From NCBI RefSeq assembly GCF_002078875.1, contig NC_034415.1:19931975-19995974 (forward strand): DNA of 64,000 nucleotides. Reading direction: 5' to 3'. The notes beneath the pieces were generated by a model. The model ran no database searches. It was not told where the DNA came from and saw only the letters and a list, made by a program, of their open reading frames with translations. Shown here in pieces: positions 48,026 through 59,468 of the stretch (position 1 is its first letter; each line of letters begins with the position of its first letter). The stretch is from Numida meleagris. Lineage: Eukaryota; Chordata; Aves; Galliformes; Numididae. The position numbers and the translations under genes are program-made.

Positions 48026-51000
48026 GATTTCTGCTCAAAGTTTTCCTCCCTCCTCTTTGCGTGTTGTCTCCACCACCATCTCTGTTGATCCTGGGACTGC
48101 TTTGAACAGAAGGAGGTATGAACAGCTTAAGTCTCTCTGCAATCAGAGTTTCCTTCAGACACTAAATGCGTGTGAGAGTATCTCAGTGTGTCTTGGTCAA
48201 AGTTGCCATTATAATCAAGATATCACAGGAGAGGAGGCTCGTTCCCCTGCTGTCAGGAGGCCATCGGTGCCTCTTCAGATCCCGCTCTGGTTCTTTTTCA
48301 CCTTTCTCATCCAATTTACTCTGTTGGCCCCAGCACTCAGAGGTCTTGAACAGCTTCTCCAGGAGTTTGTTCCCTTTACTTTCTTAGCTCTTTGGCTGTG
48401 CCAGTACCGTCAGCCTTTGCTTTGTTCCCTGATGTAGTTCCTGCGGGCAGCTGTGCTGCCCTGGATACGGAACTTGCCTGTCATCCCAAGGTCCTGTACA
48501 CTTGGAGTGTTCTTCCCATCTCTCTGAAGCCTGTAAGCAGGAGCACAAAGCCTGCCAGTTTTGCACTGTCCCCAAGCAGTAATAGAGTCATGCTGGTAAG
48601 TTTTGTTCCACCAGAGGCAAGTATTAGGTCAAGATCCAAGGCTTCTTCAAAGGCTGCAGCCGGTTTCCAGTGGTGTGGCACACTGCAGGTGAAACAGGAG
48701 ATTCAAACACACACTTCTCTTGGACATCCCTTCTCACCAGCACAGACCAGTGCCACCCCACAGCTCTGCTTGGCTCCTCATGGGGTTGCTTGCCCAGGCC
48801 CTGTCCTGACTTGCAGCGTGGGCAGCAGTCCTCTCACCTGAGTTGTGGCAAGAGCAGCAGAGGTCTAATGGACACTAATGACTAGCTCTGATGTCCTCTC
48901 ATGCTGCTTATACAGATGTCACATTATGCTTTTATAATGAAAAGTGAGAACAAGCCGTTCCTTACCTCAAGGACAAGGAGCTGGCACCATAACCACGGCT
49001 AGCAACTCCTGAAATCTTGCCAGGACTGATAATATACAAACCAAAATTGCTGTAGTAAGAATTACATTTGTTATATTTCATAAAAATATCCTCATTAAAC
49101 ATTTTCTGTGAAAGACCAAACTATCAGAAATAGATCCAGGTTTATAATTGATTTTTCCTACCTGCTCTGCTCTCTGTCCCAGCCTTCGAAGGAGCTTCAT
49201 TTATATGTGAAGTGTGTTGAGTAAGCATAGAAGCCGTGGAAATAGAGGACAGAAGAGCTAAGTTGGTGCTGGGAAGGAAGGAAGTATGTATGTGAGGGAG
49301 AGAGAGGAAGGAGTCAGCCATTCTTCCCAGGAATACTGATTTTTCTGAGAGATGATTCTTGTCTATTGTTGCTCTGCCCCAAGTTACCCTGAGGATGAGT
49401 GCAGTAACAAAGGTTTCACAGGCCTGTATTTTTCCTGACCGTAAGGAATAAGGCTCACGACTGCAATATAGGGCACGTGGAAGGCCACAAGAAGTAATCT
49501 ACAAATGGAAAAGCGTTCCATGCAGCAGAAGACTCAACGCTCTGTGCTGCGCTCACCAGAAAGAAGAGCAAGAGGTGAAGTATTTGTGGCGTATTTGTAC
49601 CTAACGTGAGAGAATAGGCTAGCTGCAAAGCCTGGCTGTTTAATCCCTCACACAGAGCCAGAGCAAGAATCAATAACTGCAAGCTGAAACCAGAGAAATT
49701 CAAGCAGAAATAAGGTTCAGACCTCCAGCGGTGGGGCTGATTTGCCACTGGAAGTGTTGGCTTCTCTATCTCTTGATGTTATTGAGCACTGGACACCTTT
49801 CTGCAAGACCTTTCAGCCCTGTGTAGGTGGAAATAGAGCACAAGGCGGGTGCGAAGGGCTGCTGTATGGAGTTCATCTCATGGTGGGTCGGGTGAGGTGA
49901 CCAAACGCTCCTTCTGCTCATACATTTTTTAACTGGAAATGTAACAGGTAATTTCTGTATTAACTCAGTTTTGTGATTTCCTTGAAAACAGCACAGAACT
50001 GATTTTCACTCAGGCTGTTTTGAAGCATGAGCGAAATGAAATTTGTTCTTATCAGCAAGTAGTGTCCAATGGGGTGGCACAGAGGAAAACCCAGAAAGGA
50101 ATCATACGAATTAGCAGCAAATCTTCCTCTCCATCTTTGCAGCCACGCTGCTTCCATTCCAAGGTTAAGTGGGTCCCCCTGCCCTGCAATTTTATCTGTG
50201 TATCAGGTGGCAACTTGAATTTCTTGACGGGGAGGTGCAGGTCTCTGCTGTGTGGTCTCAGAAAGGTGCTGGCTCAGTGTGCCATGGGTCCTACTGGGAC
50301 TTCCCACATGGTTGTTTCTCTTTCACATGAGAGCAGCACAGCTGGCTCAGCAGTGGTCCTGGTATTGGAAAAACAGACTCAGCAACAGAGCGTGACATTT
50401 TTTGTGGTCCTCTTTGGGGATTTTCTATTAAAGGTTTCCTTTTTTTGGAGTAGAAGGGAAGGGATCAGTTTCGAGACTCTGCTCTATGATTGACCATCCA
50501 CTATCAACAAACCCCAGTTCTCAGCCCATTGACGCGGTGCGGAACTGAAAACAGCTCTTTCAGGAAACAAGAGCAGGGATGGAAGGGCTGCGTGCAGGCG
50601 GGGCTCGCGTGTCATCACCTTCCCAGAAAATGAATCTTTTTTCAAGGTTGCTGGAGAGAAATTGGCAGCCCTGAGAGCGGGAGAGAATGTAGCTGCAACG
50701 CAGCAGCTGATAGAAAATGCTGTCAAGTTTCCTCTGCTGTCAGTTAGGAGGAAAAGAAAATGTAGCACAGAGCTGCCAGCACATCTGGCACAACCTAAAG
50801 CTTTAACTAAACTATAGCATCCGTCCTCCAGCTTGGCCAGTTACTCACTACCCGAGAACAAACTGTGGAAAAGCTGACAGGTAGCAGATGGTGCAAGCAA
50901 CATAACTTTGTTTGTGGGCTCCTGCTGCCACTCGTACTCCATTAGCAGAAGCACCTGGTTTCGCCAGGGTTAGGTGGCCTCCAGGAGCTGCGCTGTGCCC

Positions 51001-52297
51001 TGCGCCAGCGCGGTGCTGCTGGGTGCTGCCTCGGGGGGCATGGCAGGAACCACCGCTGTCAGGTATGGATTTTGCTCTCTCTCTTTTCCTTCTGGAAACC
51101 TCTCACAACTGATCATGTCACTATTCTGATTTCAGGAAGAAAAGCTCATCCTTTTCTACTACAGTCCTTGTTCACTAGCAAGTTGTTTTCATTAAATTAT
51201 TGTACGTCTCCTGTAACTTGTAACTATAGCTAGAAAATGCAGAAAGGGTCATTTTCACACACAGTGGAACCACGACCCAAACCTCAGTGGTCTCAGAACC
51301 TAACACTGACATAGCATTTAGGGTTGGCTGTGCTTTGGGGGGAGCAATATCTGCTGCAGTGGAGCAGGAAACAGCTAGTTAAGAATAAATGGAGCACTCA
51401 GAGATGGGAAGCACAAATATTCGTCCTCTTATCATCACCATCTGCTTTGCTCCCATCAAGGCATGTGGCATACTTTACTTCGGTCTAATGCCAGCTCTGC
51501 CCAGAGGGTTTTAGATGAAGCAGCTCCAATTCCTTTCTTCCTTATACCATCCTTACAGTGTTGCTTGACTGAAAGTCTTTGCCCCTTATTCCTAAGGTTG
51601 AAAGCAAAACCAGAAAGCCTTAGTGGTGGAGACTGTTATTTTGTTACTTTGCCTACATTTCCTCAAGGTCTTAATGCTGTCTTGTATTCCTATATGACGC
51701 ACATAGTTGTATGGAGGAGTTGCTTTTGTATTGAGGCCTCTTCCCTCATTCCTGACATTGTTATATCCTCACCTGTGTGCAGCTGCTGTGCTACTTCAGC
51801 CTGGCACCTAGCTAGCCTCTTTCTCTCCAGAGAAGTGTTTTAAGACTTGCCAAATTGTTCTAGTCGATTCTACTCCGCTCCAGTCCGGTCCCACTGTGAA
51901 GAGCCTGTGGAGCAAACTGGCAGCTATGGCTGTTTTCATCTTTGAGCTGAAGAGCATCTTTGAGACTCCTGTGGGCTTTAAGCCCACGGGAGCCTACCTG
52001 GCCCAGCTTGCTCATCCTTACAAGTTTTTCCTTCAGTTGCTGCCTTGCCTAGACCTTCCACGTCTTTATTTACTACTTCTCTCCTTCCTATTCCCGTGCA
52101 GAATGATACAGTGCATTGGCATATTTCCTCATTAGCACAAATTTCTGTGGTCGCTGAATTGTTTGAAATGTTAAAATCTGGACCATGGTTGTCAAAGCCA
52201 GCACGCTTTGGAAAGAATGGCTCTTTGCAGAGCCATATGCAGCTCAGGGGAAATTTGAAAAGGAAAATCTGTCTGCAAAGGCAGCACAGCTGACTGA
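48026..52297. other. Unique non-coding sequence, no gene recognised
   Basis: No exon, RNA gene or repeat family is recognised. Frames at 48057-48841 plus and 50020-50493 plus (up to 157 codons) overlap others and carry no domain. Short GGAA and GTAT simple repeats occur near 49270-49310. Confidence 0.6.
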
Positions 52298-52317
52298 TTT
52301 TATTTATTTATTTATTA
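52298..52317 (+). repeat. (TTTA)4 microsatellite
   Basis: Four perfect TTTA units with partial flanking units. It is short simple sequence in non-coding DNA. Confidence 0.9.
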
Positions 52318-55300
52318 ACAAAACACTTGTGAGTATCTACTGGAGCTGCAGCCAGAACCCCACTGTGAACGCACATAGTGGGCAGTTGTTGTCATCCCTA
52401 GGCAGATGAAGATGTGCTGCAGGGGGAGCAGGCTGCTGCTTGGCCGCAGCTGCCCAGCAGTGGTGGGTGGGAGTGTAGCACGTACTAAAACCCCATTCCT
52501 GCAGGGCAGGGCATTACTGGGGACCAGTGGTGCTGCCCGCTGTCTTTGAACCTGTGGGGTTTAATAAGATGCTTGCACTGCCGTGGCAGAACAGCTGGCC
52601 TTTTCCTGCGCTGTGAGCTTTGCAAGCTTTCTATGTGTCCCTGCTGCAGTTTATAAGCTCTGTCTGCCAGGGATCTTCCGGAGCTCCTCCAGCTTTGAAA
52701 AAAGGATCGTCGTGCATATTTTTAAATATAGCCAAGCAGTCTCTAAGAACTGCTCTAGTGCAGATGAGTAAATGGAGAATCCAGCTAGAATGCTCTGAGA
52801 TACAGTTTTCTAGGAAAGCTTTGAGAGTTTACAACCTTCACTCTGGTATCTCTAAAACCCATATTTATTTAACTTTGGCTTCCCTTCAGAATTTCTCCTG
52901 AGTCAGTACTCTGTACAGGGCGGTTCTTCCACTCGCAGACAGGGCAGTTAATTTCAGTAATAAATGTGCAGTCACTGGCCCGTCTTCCTCAGTGGCTGCA
53001 TACCACTGAAATGCAGTTTGTGGAATTTGGTGTCAGAGTGCATACCCCCAAATGGGTGTCTCGTGGGTGAAGGTGATGCTGGTGTCCTCCTGGTGTTTGA
53101 AAACAAGCCTGAAAAGGTGTAATGGGATTGGCGGATGTAATAATGAGTCTAAGAATTCATTTGATTATCTAGGAAAAGTTAAACATGAGTTAGCCAGAAT
53201 TCGTTGCTCTGAGAGAAAAGCAGATTCTACTCTTCAGTACACAGCTCTGCAGGAAGAATTACCGTGATGCAGTACAACAGAAATGCTGGGAAATCTCATG
53301 CAACTGTTAAAAACTCCTATCGGAAATGATATTTTTGATGATTATGAAATGAATCGCACAACCTTTGCGCAAGTGTGGAAAGTGCCTCTGTAGTACAATG
53401 AGTGGAACTGTGTGAACTGTGACGCCTTAGGATTATAGTTTCATATAAAGAGGTGCGTAGCGTGCCTTCTCCTACATTATGTATTCCCCCCTGGAGTACT
53501 TCCTTCTTGCAGATTTTCAGCTATAAGAAAGGATGAGCTGTTCCATTAGCAAAAATCATTGCCAGCAATCAGGTATCATTCCAGAGAGCTAAGTCTTTGT
53601 AATTAGCAAAGGGAGCAAAGCGCTTGCTGTGTTGCTGTAGTACAAAACTGGTAATAGGCAAATTGAAGCAGAGAGCGGTGATTCTTGGACGTGTATATAA
53701 GGGACAGCTGCAGGTAGCATCTTAATTAAATGTGCCTGTTATCGCAAGGTATCCCTCCCTCCCATTTAAAGTGTTCTGCACTAGGTTTTTGGGGGTGTTG
53801 CTCTTGCTGGCTCAGTATGCTGCAGCTGCCAGTCCTGCGTGAAGACCATCACTCATATGCAGATCCTAACACTCTTTCTTTGTTTTTAGCACCAGCACGC
53901 ATCTCCAGCGCACCTGAGCTGGGCCACCTGCAACTCCAATGCGCTGCCTTCAGTGCCCAGCAGGCAGCTGCCCACAGCACCCAGAGCTGTGCTGCTGGCC
54001 TGGGTTTTGGGAACACAGCCCCTTGCTCCTTAGGCCTCAGCAGGCTTCTGTGCAGAAGAGCCTGTTTAGGTGACCTGCCTATCAAAGAGGCATTCAGTGG
54101 GGACATCTCTCTTCCTCCCTTCAGGCTGGCTTCATTCACAGGCTACCTCCTCCAGAGAAGTTATCATTCGGAGTGAAATTACAGACAACTGACAAGATCC
54201 CTGTCCTCGTAAATCCCCAATAATGGTGACAAATGTTTGGAGCGCCGCAGGCGTGCTGTGCTCTGCCAGCTGCCCTGCCTGGCCCGGCAGCGGCCAGGCT
54301 GCGTCCCGCCAGGCTGCAGCAGCGCAGGGACTTGCAGTGTCTCAGTGCTGGGGCTTCGAGCTGCTTTTTGGCAGGGACGTGGGATCAGACCTGGGTAGTG
54401 CAGCCGAAAGGGCAGCAGTTGTTTGCTGCCGCCTGATGTGTTGTATTGATTGCCAGCCGTGGTGGAGACGTGCAGCTGGAAGAGCCGAGTTCGCTGCGAG
54501 CTTTGCGCTGTCAGCAGAATCCTGAGCCCGAGGTCAGAAGGGGGTGAGGCTGTCTGTCCAGACCTCCTTGCAGGGTGGGCAGTCATTAAGTAGTACTGCA
54601 GTACACCCGGGCATCTCACTGAACAAGAAGCCCATCCCGGGGTGGAGCAGGAGCTGCTGACGCCCCACAAAGCACTCAGCCCATCCCTGCAGGTGGCACT
54701 GGGCTGTGTGTTGGGGACGCAGTCCTTCCGCCCTCTGCCAGAGTCCTTGGCCGCTTGATCTGCCCACAGGCCCATGAGTATTTCCAGTTCCACAATTTGG
54801 TGCAGATTTTGCAAGATTGTTCCTGGTAACCCCCCAGCCCATGTTCTTCCCATAACTGCTCACTGCCGCTTCAGGGAAAGCTGGGAAGGAAACAAAACAG
54901 CAGACACACTGCAAATTCTTCTTTGACGAAATCAAGCAGTTGTCTGAAGCCCTGGGCTATGGGAATTGATTGGAAGTTGTCTTGTTGCAGCGGTTAGGTG
55001 TGTGCCAGGGGTGACACAAAGCTCTCGGCAAGGTGGGCACTGGGGCTCAGCTGTTTGGCCTCCCCAACCAGGCAGCACTGTGACACCCCTGAGCCAAATC
55101 TCCCTTTTCTGCATATATGCACCAACGATGCAGCATCTCCCACAAACTTGAAATAATTTTTTAAATCTCTCCTAAAATAGCCCAGGCAGCAGTAAGTCCA
55201 TCATCCTTGCTGGTGATAAGCCTCAGTTTTACATTGGCTTCCCAATGAAGAGTCGATGCCTGTCCCTGTCCCCTCGCATGGCATGCAGCTCCAGGGGGGA

Positions 55301-58004
55301 GAGCAGAGCCCAGGGAGCCGTGGGGTGGGCGACAGGGTGGCTGTGTCATGGAGGGGTACACGGCCTCTGTGCTAAGGTCTTTTTTCAGGCGCTCATGCTT
55401 GACTCTGATTTTAGCAGCTGGTAAATTAAATGCTAAAATAACCTGTTTGTTTCTTTTCTCCTGGTGTGTTGTACTGCTGCTCCTCCCCTTTTTATGTTGC
55501 ATTGAACTAGCTTACTCAGCAAACTCTGATTTGTTTTTATTTCTGAATTAAGGATGTGAAATGTCTTTCATTTTAAGCTCTTTTTTTTATACGTATATAT
55601 TGCTGTAGACTTGCCGCATAGAGATTGATTCTTCTGGAAAGTGTGATATTTAAAGCTAATCTTGCCTGCATTCATAAACTGCATATTATCTGTGGTGCTT
55701 GGGACTTGAATCCCTTTCCTTGGCCAGGGTGCTCCATGCTCCGGGGGAGAAGAGGAGCGTGAAAGGTGCAGCTGCATTTAAAACTGAAGTGCTCCTTGTG
55801 AATTATCCCCCTGTAGCAATGGGAATTTTTCTTCCTGAAACAACTGTTTGGTTTCAGGCTGGTTGGAGACATATCCTTAAGGAAAGAAAAGAGAAAAAAA
55901 AAAGAAAAGGACTGTCTGCAAATTCATTTTTCCATTACTTGGAAGTCATCTTGTATGTAATTTAGATGGGTCTTAACGAGGCATAAAGTCACTTTCAGGA
56001 AATTGATGACTCTCGTTCGCTGCTGTGTGAAATGAGGGCCCGAAGCCACCCTTTGTTCCATTGGTGGTATCATCAGATCTGATTGCAGAAACTCGATGAA
56101 GCCCTTAATCTGAGCTCTAGAGTAACCACAGCCCTGGCCTTCTCCTCTCCATTGATCGCGCTGCTGGACCACGTTTCTCTTTTTCCCTAATATGCTCCAT
56201 GTTTCCGTATCTCTAGCAAAACTCATCCCGGCCCTTCTGGGTTGATTAACCCATCAGTCACCCAATGGCTTTTTCCCCTTTTGGTCCGCCGGAGGCACTG
56301 GGAGGTGGGCGACCCAGGGGCATCCAGGGCATGCCAGGGCCATTGTGTGCCGTTCTCAATATGCCAACACAAGCTCTCTGGAGGAGCCAGCGAGTGTGAA
56401 CTTCCCAATGCTCCTCTCCCTGCTTCATAGCAGGGAAGGTCAGGAACCTCAGAAACTAGGTGAGGAGCAGCACAGCCTCCAGGACTGCCATCCTTCCTGG
56501 CAATAGAGTGCTAACAAGTGTCCTATCTTGGTCCCATGCAGACTGCAGGAAGCCTTTGCCTCTGTGCTTCCCAGTTCCCAAGGTTACCTGAGGAGGCTTT
56601 CCCCAGGTGGAGGCAGCAGGCCAGGCTCCGGGCACAGCCCAGCTCCATGGGTATGGCATCGCCTTCCTCCTGCCATCTCAGGCCTTGCTGTGCTCCTTGC
56701 TCCCACCCCGTGCTGCCTAAGGTGTAATTGGTCTCCTTTTAATATATTTTTTTTTAGTAAGGATCATATTAATTTTGTTTTGCTTGCATAACCCGGACTG
56801 TTATCATCTGACTAATTACCCGCACATTTTCCTTCAGACAGCAAATGGGAGAGATAAAACTGCAGCAGGTTTATGTGATTTCTGCTTATCAAATTACTGT
56901 AATTATTTGAAGAATGGCTTAAAATTGCATGGAGTAATGAATTTAATTATGAGTTTGCAGCAATGCCTTGCGCTGCATGCAGCTTGCAAATGGGCAAGTT
57001 GTGAGCAGTGCTTGGCAGAGCACATGCCTTCCAGGGCAGGCTCTGCACCGCCGCGGGCGCTCTGTGCTCATGCATGGGCCCACACAGTCCGGTTCTGCCA
57101 CGGCCGCAGGCAGGATGGCTGACCCGACCTCAGCCCTGCGGCACATGGAGCCAAGCTGGCTGGCCCAGGCCTCCGTCCTCTTCCTGTTCCTCCTCCAGCC
57201 GAGGCAATCAGCCTGCGGGTAGCTGTCAGGTGGGGCTGGCAAACCTGTCCCACCGGAGCTGCAGCCTGTTGCAACCTGCTTGAAACGTTCAGAGTAGCAT
57301 TTGCAGTCTCTCTGCCCTGCCTGAGAATGAGCATGTTTCTTCATGTTGACTGAGAGGTACATGAGGAACGGGCATGACCCCTGTGAGCAGGCAGCAGGGC
57401 ATTCTGTGCTCCACAGATGTCCCCAGGCCCTCAAATACAATGAATTTCTCACTGGTACACAAAGAGACCCTATGTCCCCGGGGGCTGCTCCCTGCCTCTT
57501 GTGCACAGATGTTTCCTGCTGGTTCAGCCAGTGATTATATGTGAGATTTCAGTGTTTTTGTTTTGTTGACTAACATATAGATGGTAGTGAGACAGCTAAT
57601 TGCAGGAATACTGACTTTTGGGGTCAGATGGCTGGGACTGGGAAATGGTTTTTGTTTTTTCCCTTACCTGCTGCTACTGGTATTTGTGTAGGTAGTGTTG
57701 CATGAGCGAACAAATGTGCCAGAAAGACCGGTCAGGGAAGGGGTAAAGCCCGATGCGATGCTGTCCTTTGGAGCAGGGGGGTTTCAGAAAGCTGGAGCCT
57801 GCTCCTGAGGACAGGCTGGCAAGCAGACCGGGCCACCGCTCCCGGCAAAACTGGATTGTGGAACGTGGCACAAGGCCCGTGAAGCAAAGAGGTTCAGGCT
57901 TGGATGCGTTTAGGCAGTGGATAAAAGTGCAGCCAAGAGAGAATTGAAACTGGTTGTATGAGAAGTGGAAAAGCTGCTGGAACTTCTGATCTTCCGCGCT
58001 GTGA
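52318..58004. other. Unique non-coding sequence, GC-rich in part, no gene recognised
   Basis: GC-rich patches at about 54235-54540 and 57030-57240 carry scattered CpG but are too short and diffuse for CpG islands. They produce the longest open frames of the window (224 codons at 54179-54853 minus, 187 codons at 56943-57506 minus), each overlapped by frames on the other strand and lacking any recognisable domain. An A-rich run lies near 55895-55912. No splice-bounded exon convinces me. Confidence 0.6.
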
Positions 58005-58060
58005 TGTTCTGAGCTGCATGAAGGACCGCAGGATCATCTGGTACAACCACCTGCCACCTT
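58005..58060 (-). repeat. Decayed CR1 3' tail, reverse orientation
   Basis: The plus strand reads GAAGGACCGCAGGATCATCT then GGTACAACCACCTGCC. This parallels the reverse complement of the CR1 3' UTR ('ggaagggaccttaaagatcatctagtccaaccccctgcc' as remembered) at roughly 30 of 43 positions. The fragment is short, and the octamer tail expected to its left is not clear. It is a probable old CR1 remnant. Confidence 0.5.
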
Positions 58061-59305
58061 GCCCTCTGTGGCATCCCTTGTGACGTGGTGTAGTTCAATC
58101 TCGACTACATAAAATATCAGATACAAAAGGCAAAAGTAGCCAAGGGCCTTCCAGCATCGGAAGCCTTTGCAATGATGAAATGACTTCGAGATGATACTGA
58201 CAGATGGTCTGTGGTCTACGGTTCAATGATAACAGTGTGTCACTGTTTAAAAAAAGATTGGCTACCATAAGAGGTTATCAAATTTTGAAAGTGCAGTTCT
58301 GCCCCGATTTGGGTTTTAGGCAAATCTGCCCTGGCAAGCCAAGAGAAGGCATTGGCAGTCAAATCCCTTGCCTTGACGCACGAGTAAGGGAGCTTGTGTG
58401 CAGGATGGAGTCGTGCATGGTATTACGTCCGTCCAAGTGCAAGGTCAAAGCATATTCTAGAAGTATTAACTTTTAAAAGAGCTTGTCACAATGCGGATGT
58501 GAATTCTGCATAATCTTAGCAGTTTTATGTAAATGAGAAAGCAGCAAGGTATGATGAGAGCGCCGACAGAAAATGTGATTGTTGAAACCGTAAATAGGTG
58601 TAATTTTTGGCAATCTTTCCGTAACCCTACTTAAGCCAGGAGGAAAGAAAAGCCCACTTTCGTTTGAAAAAACTCCTGCAGATTTGTGCAACAAATGCTG
58701 TAACTGTTAGCGTGTTGGCAGTGGTCATAAATACAGTTAAATGACGTGCTGCCAGCCCGGCCGCAGCACCTCTGACCTCCAGCAGCAGGTGGTGACCCTG
58801 TAGGTGTCTGAAAGGAGCCGTGCTCCCTCCTTCTCACCCTGACATGAACTATTGTCACGGTTCAGCACGTGGGACAAGAAGAAGAGAATACCTTAAGCAC
58901 CGGAGCATAAGATTTCATTACTCTTACTGGTTTTAGCTTTTATAGCTACAAACGTTATTAAACATCATAAATTTGTCCACTTCTTTTAAGTCCAGCTACA
59001 GTGCTTTTCCCAGTTTGTGCTTATATGAAGAAACAAGATAGCAAAGCCTATCTGTGCAAAAAATAAGAAAATAAGAGTCATCTTAAATTCTTAAAAGCGG
59101 CTTGAATGCGTGAAATAAAATTAGCAATAATATTTTGCAGACAAAACTGCCTTCAGGAGGGGTCTGTATCAGAGGAAATAACAGTGGCTAATGTTTTCTT
59201 CTCTCAGTCATTTTTAAAGGTCACTTCATGATCAAAATCTACTTGCTAATTTAATTTCTGTTATTCAGTGTAAATGCAAGATGATGCTGTTTATTCTGTT
59301 TGCAG
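58061..59305. other. Unique non-coding sequence, no gene recognised
   Basis: No gene recognised. The stretch 58880-59280 is AT-rich, with ATTAGCAATAATATTTTG and CTAATTTAATTT words, and shows no repeat family. Confidence 0.6.
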
Positions 59306-59468
59306 GTTGTTTTCTGCAAAGAGTCAACCTTTTGCATTTGTTCTCAGTGTGTCGAGGTCTGGGCCCAAAGTTTGTGCACGTGGCAGCCCAGCCTGACGTG
59401 CTGCTGGGGCCCTACCTCTGGGTTCCCTGAAGAAAAATGTAGGCTATCCAGTGTAACGCTGTCTCAAG
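59306..59468 (+). other. Possible exon bounded by splice-like signals, identity unknown
   Basis: A pyrimidine-rich tract ending in TTTGCAG (AG at 59304-59305) precedes an open, Cys-rich 163-base interval that ends in AAG followed by GTATTC at 59469. Both boundaries resemble vertebrate splice sites and the interval stays open in one frame (residues include a C-x5-C-x-C-x2-C pattern). I do not recognise the peptide. The donor is only moderate, and such chance pairs are common in 64 kb, so a non-coding RNA exon or no exon at all is more likely than a coding exon. Confidence 0.12.

Noticed and set aside
51880..52030. Stretch read as a possible exon or retrocopy because of its codon-like texture
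   Set aside because: No protein family is recognised, the frame is only 79 codons and no splice sites fit well.
54179..54853. Longest open frame, 224 codons on the minus strand
   Set aside because: It lies in a GC-rich, stop-poor patch, overlaps plus-strand frames at 54223-54525, is rich in Ser, Pro, Gln, Arg and Gly and shows no domain. No splice or promoter context supports it.
54235..57240. CpG island in the GC-rich patches at 54.2-54.5 and 57.0-57.2 kb
   Set aside because: CpG is scattered and each patch is only 200-300 bases, with TG/CA products frequent. They do not look like an island or promoter.
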